This document shows positions 1 to 7,920 of a DNA stretch of 64,000 nt, in pieces. Location: assembly GCF_001655685.1 (NCBI RefSeq), contig NZ_LYVF01000013.1:62001-126000 (forward strand). Reading direction: 5' to 3'. The translations under genes were made by a program, and so were the position numbers. How positions within the stretch are numbered: position 1 is the first letter of the stretch; each line of letters starts with the position of its first letter. Origin of the DNA: Desulfotomaculum copahuensis (GTDB lineage Bacteria; Bacillota; Desulfotomaculia; Desulfotomaculales; Desulfovirgulaceae). The notes under the pieces are model-generated. The model saw nothing but the letters and a program-made list of their open reading frames with translations. It was not told the DNA's origin and made no database searches.

Positions 1-10
1 GACCGGTCAT
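1..10 (-). CDS. Start of next gene of the Hyf/Ehr operon (partial)
   Basis: Only an ATG and two further codons lie in the window, preceded at about 4 nt by a strong ribosome binding site (AAGGAGGTGC). It follows the iron-sulfur subunit gene by about 40 nt on the same strand, so it is probably the next cistron of the same operon. Its product cannot be judged from three codons. Confidence 0.6.
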
Positions 11-49
11 AAAAGCACCTCCTTGCCCAAAATATTCCCCAACACAGGT

Positions 50-820
50 CTATTTGCCGGCGGCACCGGTCTTATCCCCCCGCAATTCCATCTCCCCGCC
101 CGCCTCTTCCGCCCGGCCGGCGGCCAGCAGCAGGCCGTGCAGCAGGGTCAGCGGCGCCGGCGGGCAACCGGGGACGAACACATCCACCGGCAGCAGATCC
201 GCCAGGCGATAGGGGGCCGCATAATTCATCCCGGCAAACGGCCCGCTGCAGGCGCAGGCGCCGGCCGCCACCACCAGTTTGGGCGCCGCCATGGCCCGGT
301 AAGCCTTGTCCAGGGCTTCGGCCATGTTCCGGGTCACCGGGCCGGTAACCAGCAACAGGTCGGCGTGGCGGGGCGAGGTGACGAAAAAGAAACCGAGCCG
401 GTGCAAGTCATAGTACGGGTTGGATAAACCGTTGACCTCCCACAGGCAGCACTCGCAGGCGCCGGTGTCCACGTGGCGGATATAGACGGAACGCCGGGAA
501 AGGCGGCGCGGCGGTCCGCCCGGCCGGGCCGGCCGGGCCAGCCGGAAGTCGTTCCGCCAAACCAGGACTTCACCGGGACAGTTTTCCACGCAAGCGCGGC
601 AGAAAATACAGCGCATATAGTCGATCACCGGCCCGGCCGGTCCGCCAATGCTCACGGCGCCGGACAGGCAGACAGCAGCGCACCGCCGGCAGTCCGCCGG
701 GCAGTTGTTTCCCTTCACCACCGGCAGGCCGGACCAGCCCCCCGGGATCTCTTCCATCCGGTGCGGGTAGCGGGTGGTGACCACACCGCTGCCCAATCCT
801 TTCCAAACCCAGTTGGCCAT
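50..820 (-). CDS. Hydrogenase-like small subunit fused to a 2x[4Fe-4S] ferredoxin (HyfI/NuoB-like)
   Basis: Electron-transfer subunit of a membrane-bound Hyf/Nuo-type complex, expected on the cytoplasmic face. The 256-residue protein has two ferredoxin clusters (Cys 40, 44, 47, 51 and Cys 71, 74, 77, 81). A NuoB/HycG-type domain follows, with the tandem-cysteine motif ACECC near 121-125, GACACSG near 187-193 and VPGCPP near 217, all ligands of the N2-like cluster. In E. coli hyf these are two proteins (HyfH and HyfI), so here they are fused. The reading frame is open further upstream, but the ATG at 820 has a good AAGGAGG site that overlaps the stop of the preceding large-subunit gene, so I chose it. 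Cluster ligands look intact, unlike the NiFe ligands of the partner. Confidence 0.88.
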   Translation of the reverse strand: MANWVWKGLGSGVVTTRYPHRMEEIPGGWSGLPVVKGNNCPADCRRCAAVCLSGAVSIGGPAGPVIDYMRCIFCRACVENCPGEVLVWRNDFRLARPARPGGPPRRLSRRSVYIRHVDTGACECCLWEVNGLSNPYYDLHRLGFFFVTSPRHADLLLVTGPVTRNMAEALDKAYRAMAAPKLVVAAGACACSGPFAGMNYAAPYRLADLLPVDVFVPGCPPAPLTLLHGLLLAAGRAEEAGGEMELRGDKTGAAGK

Positions 821-833
821 CGAAATTCCTCCT

Positions 834-2402
834 TCAACGGTCGCTTTCGGCAAAGGACAGGCCGAAACTGGCCAGAATAATCGGGAAATCCTGGAAGGCG
901 CATCCTTCCGTCCCGTGGGGATAGGTGTGCCAGTTGGCCAGGGACGGGGTGCGCATGCGGTAGCGCCACAGCTGATTGTTTTCACCGGCCATCACCCAGT
1001 GCAATGTGCCGCCCCGGGGACCCTCGCACCAGCCGCAGGCGCTGACGCCCTCCGGCAGGTGCGGCCGGGCGTCATTTACCGCCGGACCGGCCGGCAGCTC
1101 CGCCGCCAGTCGGGCCAGCACGGCCAGGGACTGCTCCACTTCCGCGGCGCGCACTTTCATCCGGGCCAGCCCGTCACCGTCTGTTTCCACCGGTACCTCG
1201 AAATCCACCCGCTTATAAGCAGCGTAAGGGCGATCCCGGCGCCAGTCCCGGTCCAGGCCCGAGGCCCGGCCCACTGGTCCGGTGGCGCACAGGTTCCGGG
1301 CGTCGTGCACATCCAGTACGCCGATGTTTTCCAGCCGGTCCAAAAAGCTGTCCGTGTTGAGCAGCATTTTAAACCAGTGCCGGAAATCCGCTGCCAGCGG
1401 TTTTAATATATCCCGCAACAGGTAAATCTTTTCCAGGTTCAGATCCCACCGGACGCCGCCATAGCAAATGCTGTACATCAGGTAGCGGTGGCCGGTCAAC
1501 AGGGCGTTCAGGCGCAACAGCCGCTCCCGGAGCATGAACCCCTGCGCCGCGCCCACCGACAGCGAAGTGGATTCGCAAATTTCGGCGATGTTGCCGATAT
1601 GGTTATACAGCCGTTCCAGCTCGGCCAGGATGGAACGCAGATAAAGCGCCCGGGCTGGCACCTCCAGGCCGGCGGCCGCTTCCACCGCCCGGCACAGGGC
1701 CAGGGATTCGGACACCGCGCCAATGCCGGAAATGCGTTGCGCCAGCAGGAGCGCCTTTTCCAGCGGGACTTCCTCCCCCGCTTTTTCCAGGCCCCGGTGC
1801 TTGTAGAACAGCCGGGGGCTGACCCAGAAAACCTCCTCGCCAATGGAGGTCAGGGCAAAATGGGCTGCTTCAGCGATCCCCGAATAAACCGGCCCCAGGG
1901 GCATCTCAAACACCCCCCGCCCTTCCACCGGGTGGGGCCGGAGGAGGCAGGACATCTCCGGCAGGCGATCCTCCCGGCGGAAGTTTTTGCGCAGGGGAAA
2001 CGGGCCGTCGTCCCCCTGGTTGCGCAGGATAAAGCCGCCCAGCGCCGGGTGCCCTTGAGGAATAATGCCGTACATTTCATAAATCTCCCGTTCAAACCAG
2101 TCGGCGGCGTGTATATCCAGGCTGACGGCGGGATAAGCCGGCGGTTGGCCCGCCACCCGGGCGCACAGGGTGACAAAGCCGTCAAGACCCGGTAGATCAA
2201 AGACATAGCGGACCAGGTAATCATCCGGCGAGACGGGATCGGCCAGAGCAAAAGCGTCCACCAGCAGGGCCTGCGCCCGGTCGTGCCACCACCGGCAGAC
2301 AGCGGGCAGATCGGCGGCCTGCAGTGAGCACACCAGTTGCCCGTCCGGATTGAGGTCCGGCCAGGCGGCGCAAAAGGCGTTGATTATTTCATGATTGGAC
2401 AA
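834..2402 (-). CDS. Hydrogenase-like large subunit without NiFe cysteines (HyfG/NuoCD-like, Ehr type)
   Basis: About 522 residues. A NuoC-like 30-kDa domain (roughly 60-150, with an EREIYEMYGI motif and a PLRK segment) is fused to a NuoD/HyfG-like domain. In catalytic group 4 hydrogenases two CxxC motifs hold the NiFe site. Here the first site reads RISGIGAVSES (about residue 225) and the C-terminal site reads ILASFGLSFAE, so all four cysteines are absent. This matches the published definition of energy-converting-hydrogenase-related (Ehr) complexes, which are thought not to make H2. The frame opens with GTG at 2411, but its ribosome site GGGAGG would abut that codon. The TTG at 2402 is 8 nt from it and is preferred. 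The start overlaps the stop region of the antiporter-like gene. Confidence 0.85.
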   Translation of the reverse strand: MSNHEIINAFCAAWPDLNPDGQLVCSLQAADLPAVCRWWHDRAQALLVDAFALADPVSPDDYLVRYVFDLPGLDGFVTLCARVAGQPPAYPAVSLDIHAADWFEREIYEMYGIIPQGHPALGGFILRNQGDDGPFPLRKNFRREDRLPEMSCLLRPHPVEGRGVFEMPLGPVYSGIAEAAHFALTSIGEEVFWVSPRLFYKHRGLEKAGEEVPLEKALLLAQRISGIGAVSESLALCRAVEAAAGLEVPARALYLRSILAELERLYNHIGNIAEICESTSLSVGAAQGFMLRERLLRLNALLTGHRYLMYSICYGGVRWDLNLEKIYLLRDILKPLAADFRHWFKMLLNTDSFLDRLENIGVLDVHDARNLCATGPVGRASGLDRDWRRDRPYAAYKRVDFEVPVETDGDGLARMKVRAAEVEQSLAVLARLAAELPAGPAVNDARPHLPEGVSACGWCEGPRGGTLHWVMAGENNQLWRYRMRTPSLANWHTYPHGTEGCAFQDFPIILASFGLSFAESDR

Positions 2403-2407
2403 TTCGT

Positions 2408-3850
2408 TCACCTCCCGGCAAAAACAGCCGCCGCCGCGTTCAGCAACGGGTGCAGCAGGGGCAGGGCAATCAGGCCCGGCAAAATAATCAGCAGCAGGCT
2501 CAAAGCCATAGCCAGGTTGTTCCAGTTGCTGATCCCCATCTCTGGCACATCCCCGCCGGGCGGGCCGAAAACCATCTGGTACATGGACCGGACCAGACCG
2601 AAAAAGACCACGGCCAGCAGGGCCAGAAGCGCCACGGCCGCACCGGGGTAGGTGCGAAACCCGGCCGTAAGCACCGTCAACTCACTGACGAAAATGCCGG
2701 AAGGAGGCAGTCCGGCGATGGCCAGCACGGCGACCAGAAACACCACGCCGGTTAAGGGCAGGCTTTTGAGCAGCCCTTTCACCCGGAGGATTTCCCTGGT
2801 CCGGTATTTGAGCAGCACGTTGCCGGCGGCATAGAAAAGGTTCGACTTCGTCACGGCATGGTTGAAGAGATGAAACAGCATGCCGTAAATGGCCAGCGGT
2901 GTGCCAAAGGCCGCGCCCAGTCCGGCAATGCCCATATGCTCCACCGTGGAATAGGCCAACATCCGTTTATAATCCTGCTGTTGCAAAATGAAAGCGGCAG
3001 CGATAAGTACGGACAGCAGGCCGAAGAAGAGCATCAGATGCTGCGCCGTTGCTCCCAGGGAACGCACAGCGATGAAGTAAAACCGCAGCACCACGTAAAA
3101 GGAAACGGTGGTTTTGGCGCCTGAAAGCAGGGCGGACACCGGGGAAGGCGCCTCCCCGTGCGCGTCGGGCAACCAGGTGTGCATGGGGGCCAGGCCGGCC
3201 CTGGTGCCGTAACCAATTAAACAGAGCAACAGCACAATCTTCATAGTCTGGGGGTTGAGACTGCCCGCCAGCCGGTATAGATGCGCCCACTCCAGTCCCT
3301 GGTAGGCCGCCGGCGCATGCACGGTGCAGTAGTAGAGCAGCACCAGCCCCCACAGGCCGAGCATGGCGCCCACAAAGGAAATGATCAAATACTTCCAGGC
3401 TGCTTCCGTCGCCCGGCCGGTATATTCAAAGCCGACCAGGAAAACCGAGGTCAGGGTGGTCAGTTCCAGGGCAATCCAGACCAGACCCAGGTTGCCCAGC
3501 AGCGGAATGAGCAGCATGGCGAAGGTAAACAGGTTGAACTGCACGTAATAGCGGCGCAGGGAGGCGCCGGTAATGGGTGCGCCGTCGTGTGCCGACCGGA
3601 CGTAGCCGGCCGAATAAATGGCGGCGGTGCAGCTGACCACGGCCACCGTGAGCAAAAACAGGGCGCCCACGGCGTCGATATAAAACCAGCCGTAATTAAG
3701 CGGGCCGTACTGGGCCACGCGCCAGGCCAGAACCAGGGAAAAGGCCAGCGTGAGCGCCTGCACCAGTGCCGTCAATCCGGCCAGAAATTTATCCGTGCAA
3801 ATGGAAATTCCCGAAGCAGCCAGCGGCATCAGTAAAATCAACTCGGCCAT
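2408..3850 (-). CDS. Antiporter-like membrane subunit (HyfF/NuoL-M-N family)
   Basis: A 480-residue, very hydrophobic protein with the proton-antiporter-M signature region (residues about 100-400), including LIGYGTRAGLAPMHTWLPDA and SALLSGAKTTVSFYVVLRF. Family knowledge assigns ion translocation across the cytoplasmic membrane coupled to electron flow in the peripheral arm. It is the only antiporter-like subunit in this locus; a second one (HyfB or HyfD) is not present between hyfC and the window edge. It begins with ATG after GTAGGTGG and lies 7 nt downstream of the HyfE-like gene. It overlaps the next gene slightly, which supports translational coupling. Confidence 0.88.
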   Translation of the reverse strand: MAELILLMPLAASGISICTDKFLAGLTALVQALTLAFSLVLAWRVAQYGPLNYGWFYIDAVGALFLLTVAVVSCTAAIYSAGYVRSAHDGAPITGASLRRYYVQFNLFTFAMLLIPLLGNLGLVWIALELTTLTSVFLVGFEYTGRATEAAWKYLIISFVGAMLGLWGLVLLYYCTVHAPAAYQGLEWAHLYRLAGSLNPQTMKIVLLLCLIGYGTRAGLAPMHTWLPDAHGEAPSPVSALLSGAKTTVSFYVVLRFYFIAVRSLGATAQHLMLFFGLLSVLIAAAFILQQQDYKRMLAYSTVEHMGIAGLGAAFGTPLAIYGMLFHLFNHAVTKSNLFYAAGNVLLKYRTREILRVKGLLKSLPLTGVVFLVAVLAIAGLPPSGIFVSELTVLTAGFRTYPGAAVALLALLAVVFFGLVRSMYQMVFGPPGGDVPEMGISNWNNLAMALSLLLIILPGLIALPLLHPLLNAAAAVFAGR

Positions 3851-3857
3851 TTTCCAC

Positions 3858-4520
3858 CTACCCCTTCAAACGGCGCAACATTCCCACCGCCGTGGTTTCA
3901 TTATGCCGCTGCAGGCGCATGACCAGCACGCCCAGAAGCAAAGCGCCCACCAGCACATCCAAAAACAGGCCGAATTCGGCAATCAGCGGCAGGCCGAAGG
4001 CAGTGACCACGGCAATCAGGATGACGCCGTTCTCCATGATCAACAAACCGGAAATCTGGGGCACCGCCTCTTGCCGGCCGACCATGATGAACAGGCCCAA
4101 CAGGGCCACCGCCGCCCCGACGGACAAAAGCAGGCGGGCCAGCGTGTCCCCCGGGTAAACCAGGCGGATACTGGTGAAGTAGGCCAGCAGGCATAACAAC
4201 CCGCCAATCAACAGGGAGCCGGGCACACCGAAAACAAAGTGGATTTCCCTCTTTTCCAGGATGGTATCGTGAATCACCCGTTCCAGGGAATAAGGAATAG
4301 CCAGCACCTTGAACAGCAGGGTGAGACCAGCCACCAGGTACAGGTGGTACATACCGGTGACGTAACCCACAACGGCCGCCGAGATGGCCAATAAAAGCGA
4401 ATGTATGGCGTAAAGGCGGATGATGCCGCGCATCTGGCGCACCGCCAGCATGAACAGCGTCTCCAGCAAAAGCAAGGCGCCCAGTACGCCCAAAAGTTTT
4501 AATGCGGTAGCATAAAGCAA
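3858..4520 (-). CDS. HyfE-like membrane subunit
   Basis: 220 residues with about six membrane helices and the HyfE pattern (N-terminal LLLLETLFMLAVRQMRGIIR, C-terminal ISGLLIMENGVILIAVVTAF). HyfE resembles NuoK fused to additional helices and links the antiporter-like subunit to the quinone-module-like core. It starts with TTG after an AGGAGGGGGG ribosome site. It sits between the hyfC-like and hyfF-like genes and is separated from hyfC by an unusually long 167-nt gap. Confidence 0.82.
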   Translation of the reverse strand: MLYATALKLLGVLGALLLLETLFMLAVRQMRGIIRLYAIHSLLLAISAAVVGYVTGMYHLYLVAGLTLLFKVLAIPYSLERVIHDTILEKREIHFVFGVPGSLLIGGLLCLLAYFTSIRLVYPGDTLARLLLSVGAAVALLGLFIMVGRQEAVPQISGLLIMENGVILIAVVTAFGLPLIAEFGLFLDVLVGALLLGVLVMRLQRHNETTAVGMLRRLKG

Positions 4521-4535
4521 TATCTTTCCCCCCTC

Positions 4536-4670
4536 CTACAAAACGTAAGCATTTACCTGTTGTCCTGCAATCGTAAAGCAAGGAACATTTCGCCGGGTTA
4601 AAACCGCAGTGTCCATCCGCCGTTCTTCAAACGTATCCCCCTCACCGGCAAGGTGGACCCCGTACCTCAT
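4536..4670 (-). CDS. Possible 44-residue small ORF between hyfC and hyfE
   Basis: An ATG at 4670, preceded by GGGGTATC, opens 44 codons that end in a TAG immediately before the ribosome site of the HyfE-like gene. That placement is typical of a tightly packed operon. The predicted peptide starts MRYGVHLAGEG and is soluble. Third-position GC is only about half, lower than in neighbouring genes, so it may be chance. I do not recognise it. Confidence 0.25.
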   Translation of the reverse strand: MRYGVHLAGEGDTFEERRMDTAVLTRRNVPCFTIAGQQVNAYVL

Positions 4671-4687
4671 GATACCCCGGCTCAACA

Positions 4688-5638
4688 TTAAACGCCGATA
4701 AAGTAAGTGATCAACCCGAGCAGGGAAATGACGAAAGCCATGCCCAGAAATTCCGCCACCCGGAAAAGGCGCAGCTTGGCCAGGGTGGACTCGATAATCA
4801 CGATCAGCACCGCCCCCGCCAGCATCTTAAGCAGCAGGGACAGGACAGCCAAAGTCAGGGCCGGCGCGGTGACGGCGGTGGCCAGACCCCAGGGGGTGAC
4901 CAGCACATTCATGAATATAGTCATCAAAACAAACAATTTCATGTAGCCGCCCCATTTGATCAAGGCGAATCCCTTGCCGGAGTACTCCAGGGACTTGGAT
5001 TCGTCAATCATGGCCAGTTCGAAGTGGCCGTCCGGATTATCCACCGGGATGCGGCCCGTCTCGGCCAGGATGACCATGAAGAAGGCGATCACCACCAGCA
5101 CATGGGAAGGGTAAATGACGCTCTTGCCCCCCATGTACCAGGCGTGATTAACGATATAAGGGATGGTGGCCCCGGCCACCAGGGAGACCACGAAGAAAAC
5201 GCACATTAAAACCGGTTCGGCCAGGAAGGAAACCATCCGGGTGCGGCTGCTGCCCATCTGACCGTAGGGACTGGCCGTATCCATGGCCGCCAGGGTGGCG
5301 AAGAACCCGCCCAATGAGAGGATGAACCCGCCGCCCAGCATATCCCCCATAAAGGCCCAGGTCAGGGGGAAGCCGGTGAGCACCGGAATGAGCAGGGTGA
5401 CCAGAAGGGGCACGGCAAAAGAGACCAGCGGCGCGGCGCGGAAAATCCAGGAAGCGTCGGTAGAAATCACTTCATCCTTACGGAAAAGCTTGTATAAGTC
5501 ATAATAGGGCTGCCAGATAGATGGACCGCGTTTGGACTGAATGATCGCCTTAAGGCGGCTGATTACCCCCTTGAGCAGAGGAGAAAACAGCATTACCACC
5601 AGCACTTGCATGATGTTAAGCAAAAGGCGTGCAGTCAA
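4688..5638 (-). CDS. HyfC/NuoH-like membrane subunit
   Basis: 316 residues of the NADH dehydrogenase subunit 1 family, which anchors the peripheral arm to the membrane arm. Visible family signatures are RGPSIWQPYYDLYKLFRK near residue 37 and LAETGRIPVDNPDGHFELAM near 195, with conserved acidic residues lining the proton path. About eight membrane helices are apparent. The TTG start follows GGAGGTGAAG at about 8-10 nt. It is the first gene of the Ehr-like operon, with a palindromic candidate operator 50-70 nt upstream of its start. Confidence 0.87.
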   Translation of the reverse strand: MTARLLLNIMQVLVVMLFSPLLKGVISRLKAIIQSKRGPSIWQPYYDLYKLFRKDEVISTDASWIFRAAPLVSFAVPLLVTLLIPVLTGFPLTWAFMGDMLGGGFILSLGGFFATLAAMDTASPYGQMGSSRTRMVSFLAEPVLMCVFFVVSLVAGATIPYIVNHAWYMGGKSVIYPSHVLVVIAFFMVILAETGRIPVDNPDGHFELAMIDESKSLEYSGKGFALIKWGGYMKLFVLMTIFMNVLVTPWGLATAVTAPALTLAVLSLLLKMLAGAVLIVIIESTLAKLRLFRVAEFLGMAFVISLLGLITYFIGV

Positions 5639-5684
5639 ACTTTACTTCACCTCCACGAAAAACAAAGCTCAACGGTAAGACTTG

Positions 5685-5709
5685 TAACATAATTGCGAAT
5701 ATTATGTTA
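5685..5709. promoter_or_regulatory. 25-bp perfect palindrome upstream of the Ehr-like operon
   Basis: Two 9-bp arms, TAACATAAT and ATTATGTTA, flank a 7-bp spacer (TGCGAAT). It lies in the 158-bp gap between the dynamin-family gene and the hyfC-like gene, 47 bp before the latter's start. It resembles a dimeric repressor or activator site. It does not match the Rex, ModE or Crp/Fnr consensus closely, so the protein that binds it is unknown. Confidence 0.5.
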
Positions 5710-5796
5710 ACCGTCGCAGCATCCCCCCACCGGTATAATTTTAGCGGCTGGCGTGTTGCCTTTCCGGAGAGCGCACTTTTCGGGCAAAGACACTGT

Positions 5797-7608
5797 TCAT
5801 GTCCGTCCGGACGACAGTTCCTTATCCGGACGCGGACGTCCGGCGCCGCCTTCCAGGACGGCCACCCGGGCAAGCACATCCTTCACGCCGGCCAGGCGGG
5901 CCATCTGGCGCTCCAACCGGTCCCGGGCGGCGTCCGTCTCCACCCGGCTTTTTTCTTTCCGGGCCAGCGCCCTTTGCAGCACTTCCCGGGTGCCGTTGAT
6001 GGTGGCATCGAACTTTTCGTCCAGCTGCCGGCGGAACTGCCGCGCGCTCTTTAACAGGCGCCCGGACAGGTCATGGCGCACCCGGCCGCAGTTACGGTCC
6101 ACCAGCATGTCGATGCGCCGGCGCATCTCGCCCATCAGCACCGGGCCAAAGATAAACCGGGGTAAAACGGCGGAAATTTTCACCGGATCGGGAGCCAGCA
6201 GTGAGTGTTCCTCCTCCAGCAGGTAGTACAGGCCGCTCTCATGCTCCAGCGCCTCCACGCCAGTGAATCCCTGCACGGGCAGGTTGAACAGTTGCGCCGA
6301 CTGGCGCACCACTTCGGCGATCAGCCGGTTGGTCCGTCCGGTAAAGCGGGCGACCAGACGTTCATAGCCCTGCTCCGCCTTTTCCTCCAGCGCCGGCCGC
6401 CACCGGTCCAGCGCCTCTTGCAAAGTGGAGCGCAAATAATCATCCATGGCCCGCAGCAACTCCCGGTTGGACCGGCCCTTTTCCCGGGACAGGCGCTCTA
6501 TTCCGGACAGAAGCCTGCCGCCCTGCTCTTCCTGGAAGCGTAAAATTTCCTTTTCCAGCTCCTCCAGCAACCGTTCCAGTTCGCCTTTCAAGATATAGGC
6601 GTTGTCACGCCGCTCCTGCTCCATAGAGGCCGCCATATCCTCAAAAAGACGTATTTTCTCCTGCAGCTCCTGCAAAGGGGTGTCCAGGGCACGGAGCTCC
6701 ATCTCCACACCCAGCGTCAGTTCACCCAGCGCGTTGGCCGCCTTGTTGGCCGCGGCCAGCAGCACGGTGCGCCCCTTTTCCGCCATCAGAAATGATTCCA
6801 GCTGGCGGGAGAAGGCCGGCAGCCGGCTGGCCTCCAGAGCCACTTCATCCCCGGCCAGACGCGCCTTCATGGCCTGGCGCGCCGAAAGGGGGAAGATTAC
6901 CGCGTCCGGGAAGCCGGCTTGCTCCTGCAGCGTCCGGCGGGCGAAATCAAGCGCCGCTTTGCGGTCGGCCGGCTCCAGATAGTCGATTTTATTCAGGATG
7001 AAAAACATCCTGGCTGCATACTGCCGGGTATCCTGCAAGAAGTCCACCTCGGCCCGGCTGATCGGCTGGTCGCTGGATAACAGGAAAATGGCCGCGTCCA
7101 CCATGGGCAGGTATTTATAGGTCTCGTCGGTATTATTCTGGTAGATGGAACCAACCCCGGGGGTGTCGATCAGCACCACGCCATCCTTCAAGTAGCGGGA
7201 CGGATAGCGCACCACCACCTGGCGCACGCCCTTCTCATTGGCCGGGTTGCCCTCCTCGGTAATGTAGGCGGGCAATTCCGCCAGGCCGGCCTGCTGCCGC
7301 CGGCCGTCCCGAAAATGCACGGTGATTTCCAGGCTTTCCCCGTATTCCAGCAGGGTAACAATGGAAGTAAGGGGAACCACGGCGGTGGGCAGCAGTTTCT
7401 CCCCCAGCAGGGCGTTCAAGAAAGTGGTTTTACCCCGCTTGAACTGCCCCAGCACCACCAGGTAAAAGCGGTTGGCCCGCAGCCTGGCGGCCAATTCCCG
7501 CACATAGGCGGCTATAGAAGCCATCCCCCTTTCACCAGCCAGGCCTTGCAGCTCATCCAGGCCGTCAAGCAACGGCTGGCGCAAAGAGTTGAAAGATACA
7601 GCGGTCAT
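5797..7608 (-). CDS. Dynamin-family large GTPase
   Basis: 603 residues. The GTPase core shows G1 (GQFKRGKTT, residues 54-62), a PLTSIVT segment near 79 typical of bacterial dynamins, G3 (DTPGVGS, 148-154) and G4 (NKID, 206-209). The remainder is long, charged and helical (about 290-600), fitting the stalk of bacterial dynamin-like proteins such as DynA, which act in membrane fusion, fission or repair. There is no clear membrane-spanning pair, so it is probably a peripheral membrane protein. The ATG is 28 nt downstream of the terminator of a fluoride riboswitch, which makes fluoride-induced expression likely. The gene stands between a radical SAM gene and the Ehr-like operon. Its exact role is not known. 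Confidence 0.85.
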   Translation of the reverse strand: MTAVSFNSLRQPLLDGLDELQGLAGERGMASIAAYVRELAARLRANRFYLVVLGQFKRGKTTFLNALLGEKLLPTAVVPLTSIVTLLEYGESLEITVHFRDGRRQQAGLAELPAYITEEGNPANEKGVRQVVVRYPSRYLKDGVVLIDTPGVGSIYQNNTDETYKYLPMVDAAIFLLSSDQPISRAEVDFLQDTRQYAARMFFILNKIDYLEPADRKAALDFARRTLQEQAGFPDAVIFPLSARQAMKARLAGDEVALEASRLPAFSRQLESFLMAEKGRTVLLAAANKAANALGELTLGVEMELRALDTPLQELQEKIRLFEDMAASMEQERRDNAYILKGELERLLEELEKEILRFQEEQGGRLLSGIERLSREKGRSNRELLRAMDDYLRSTLQEALDRWRPALEEKAEQGYERLVARFTGRTNRLIAEVVRQSAQLFNLPVQGFTGVEALEHESGLYYLLEEEHSLLAPDPVKISAVLPRFIFGPVLMGEMRRRIDMLVDRNCGRVRHDLSGRLLKSARQFRRQLDEKFDATINGTREVLQRALARKEKSRVETDAARDRLERQMARLAGVKDVLARVAVLEGGAGRPRPDKELSSGRT

Positions 7609-7642
7609 AAACCCACCCCTTTGACGCTAATTTCAGGCATAA

Positions 7643-7680
7643 AAGAAGCTCCTGCCGGACGCGCGTCCAACAGGAGCTAT
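7643..7680 (-). terminator. Rho-independent terminator, expression platform of the fluoride riboswitch
   Basis: On the minus strand AGCTCCTG pairs with CAGGAGCT around an inner GGACGCGCGTCC, followed by TTCTTTT. The first arm is also the 3' strand of the riboswitch pseudoknot. Ligand-bound aptamer and terminator are therefore mutually exclusive, which is the arrangement of an ON switch. Confidence 0.85.
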
Positions 7681-7718
7681 CAGCTGCAAGAGCAGTTAAT
7701 GGCGAGCTCCATCGCCCC
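7671..7718 (-). ncRNA. Fluoride riboswitch aptamer (crcB motif)
   Basis: The transcript contains GGCGAUGGAGCUCGCC, then AUUAAC, a small CUGC/GCAG stem, UGAU, and AGCUCC. These are the conserved blocks of the fluoride aptamer: the GGCG/CGCC stem, the GAUGG loop, the CCAUUAAC joiner, and the UGAU element followed by a strand (AGCUCC) complementary to the loop (GGAGCU). The spacing matches the characterised Thermotoga petrophila and Pseudomonas syringae aptamers as I recall them. It sits between a consensus promoter and the dynamin-family gene and overlaps a terminator. Confidence 0.9.
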
Positions 7719-7740
7719 AACCGTTTGTAAATTTGCTTAT

Positions 7741-7769
7741 ATTTTACGTCACAGGCAACCGTATGTCAA
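7741..7769 (-). promoter_or_regulatory. Sigma-A promoter of the fluoride-riboswitch transcript
   Basis: TTGACA (7764-7769) and TAAAAT (7741-7746) are separated by exactly 17 bp, and transcription would start about 15 nt before the aptamer. Confidence 0.8.
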
Positions 7770-7920
7770 TAAGCTTCTAGCGCCTTGTCACCCCTTTTAA
7801 GCGGTTTTTTGAAAGGTGCCGTTTTCACGGGAAATTACTGCCGTACGGCCGGGAAGCCGTGCCGGACATCAAACAGGACACCGGCCGTTGCCACCTGTAT
7901 TTTGTAAAATGATAGTTTGT

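Noticed and set aside
5685-5709. Palindrome as a Rex, Crp or Fnr site
   Set aside because: Half sites TAACATAAT do not match TTGTGAA, TGTGA or TTGAT, so no specific regulator is named.
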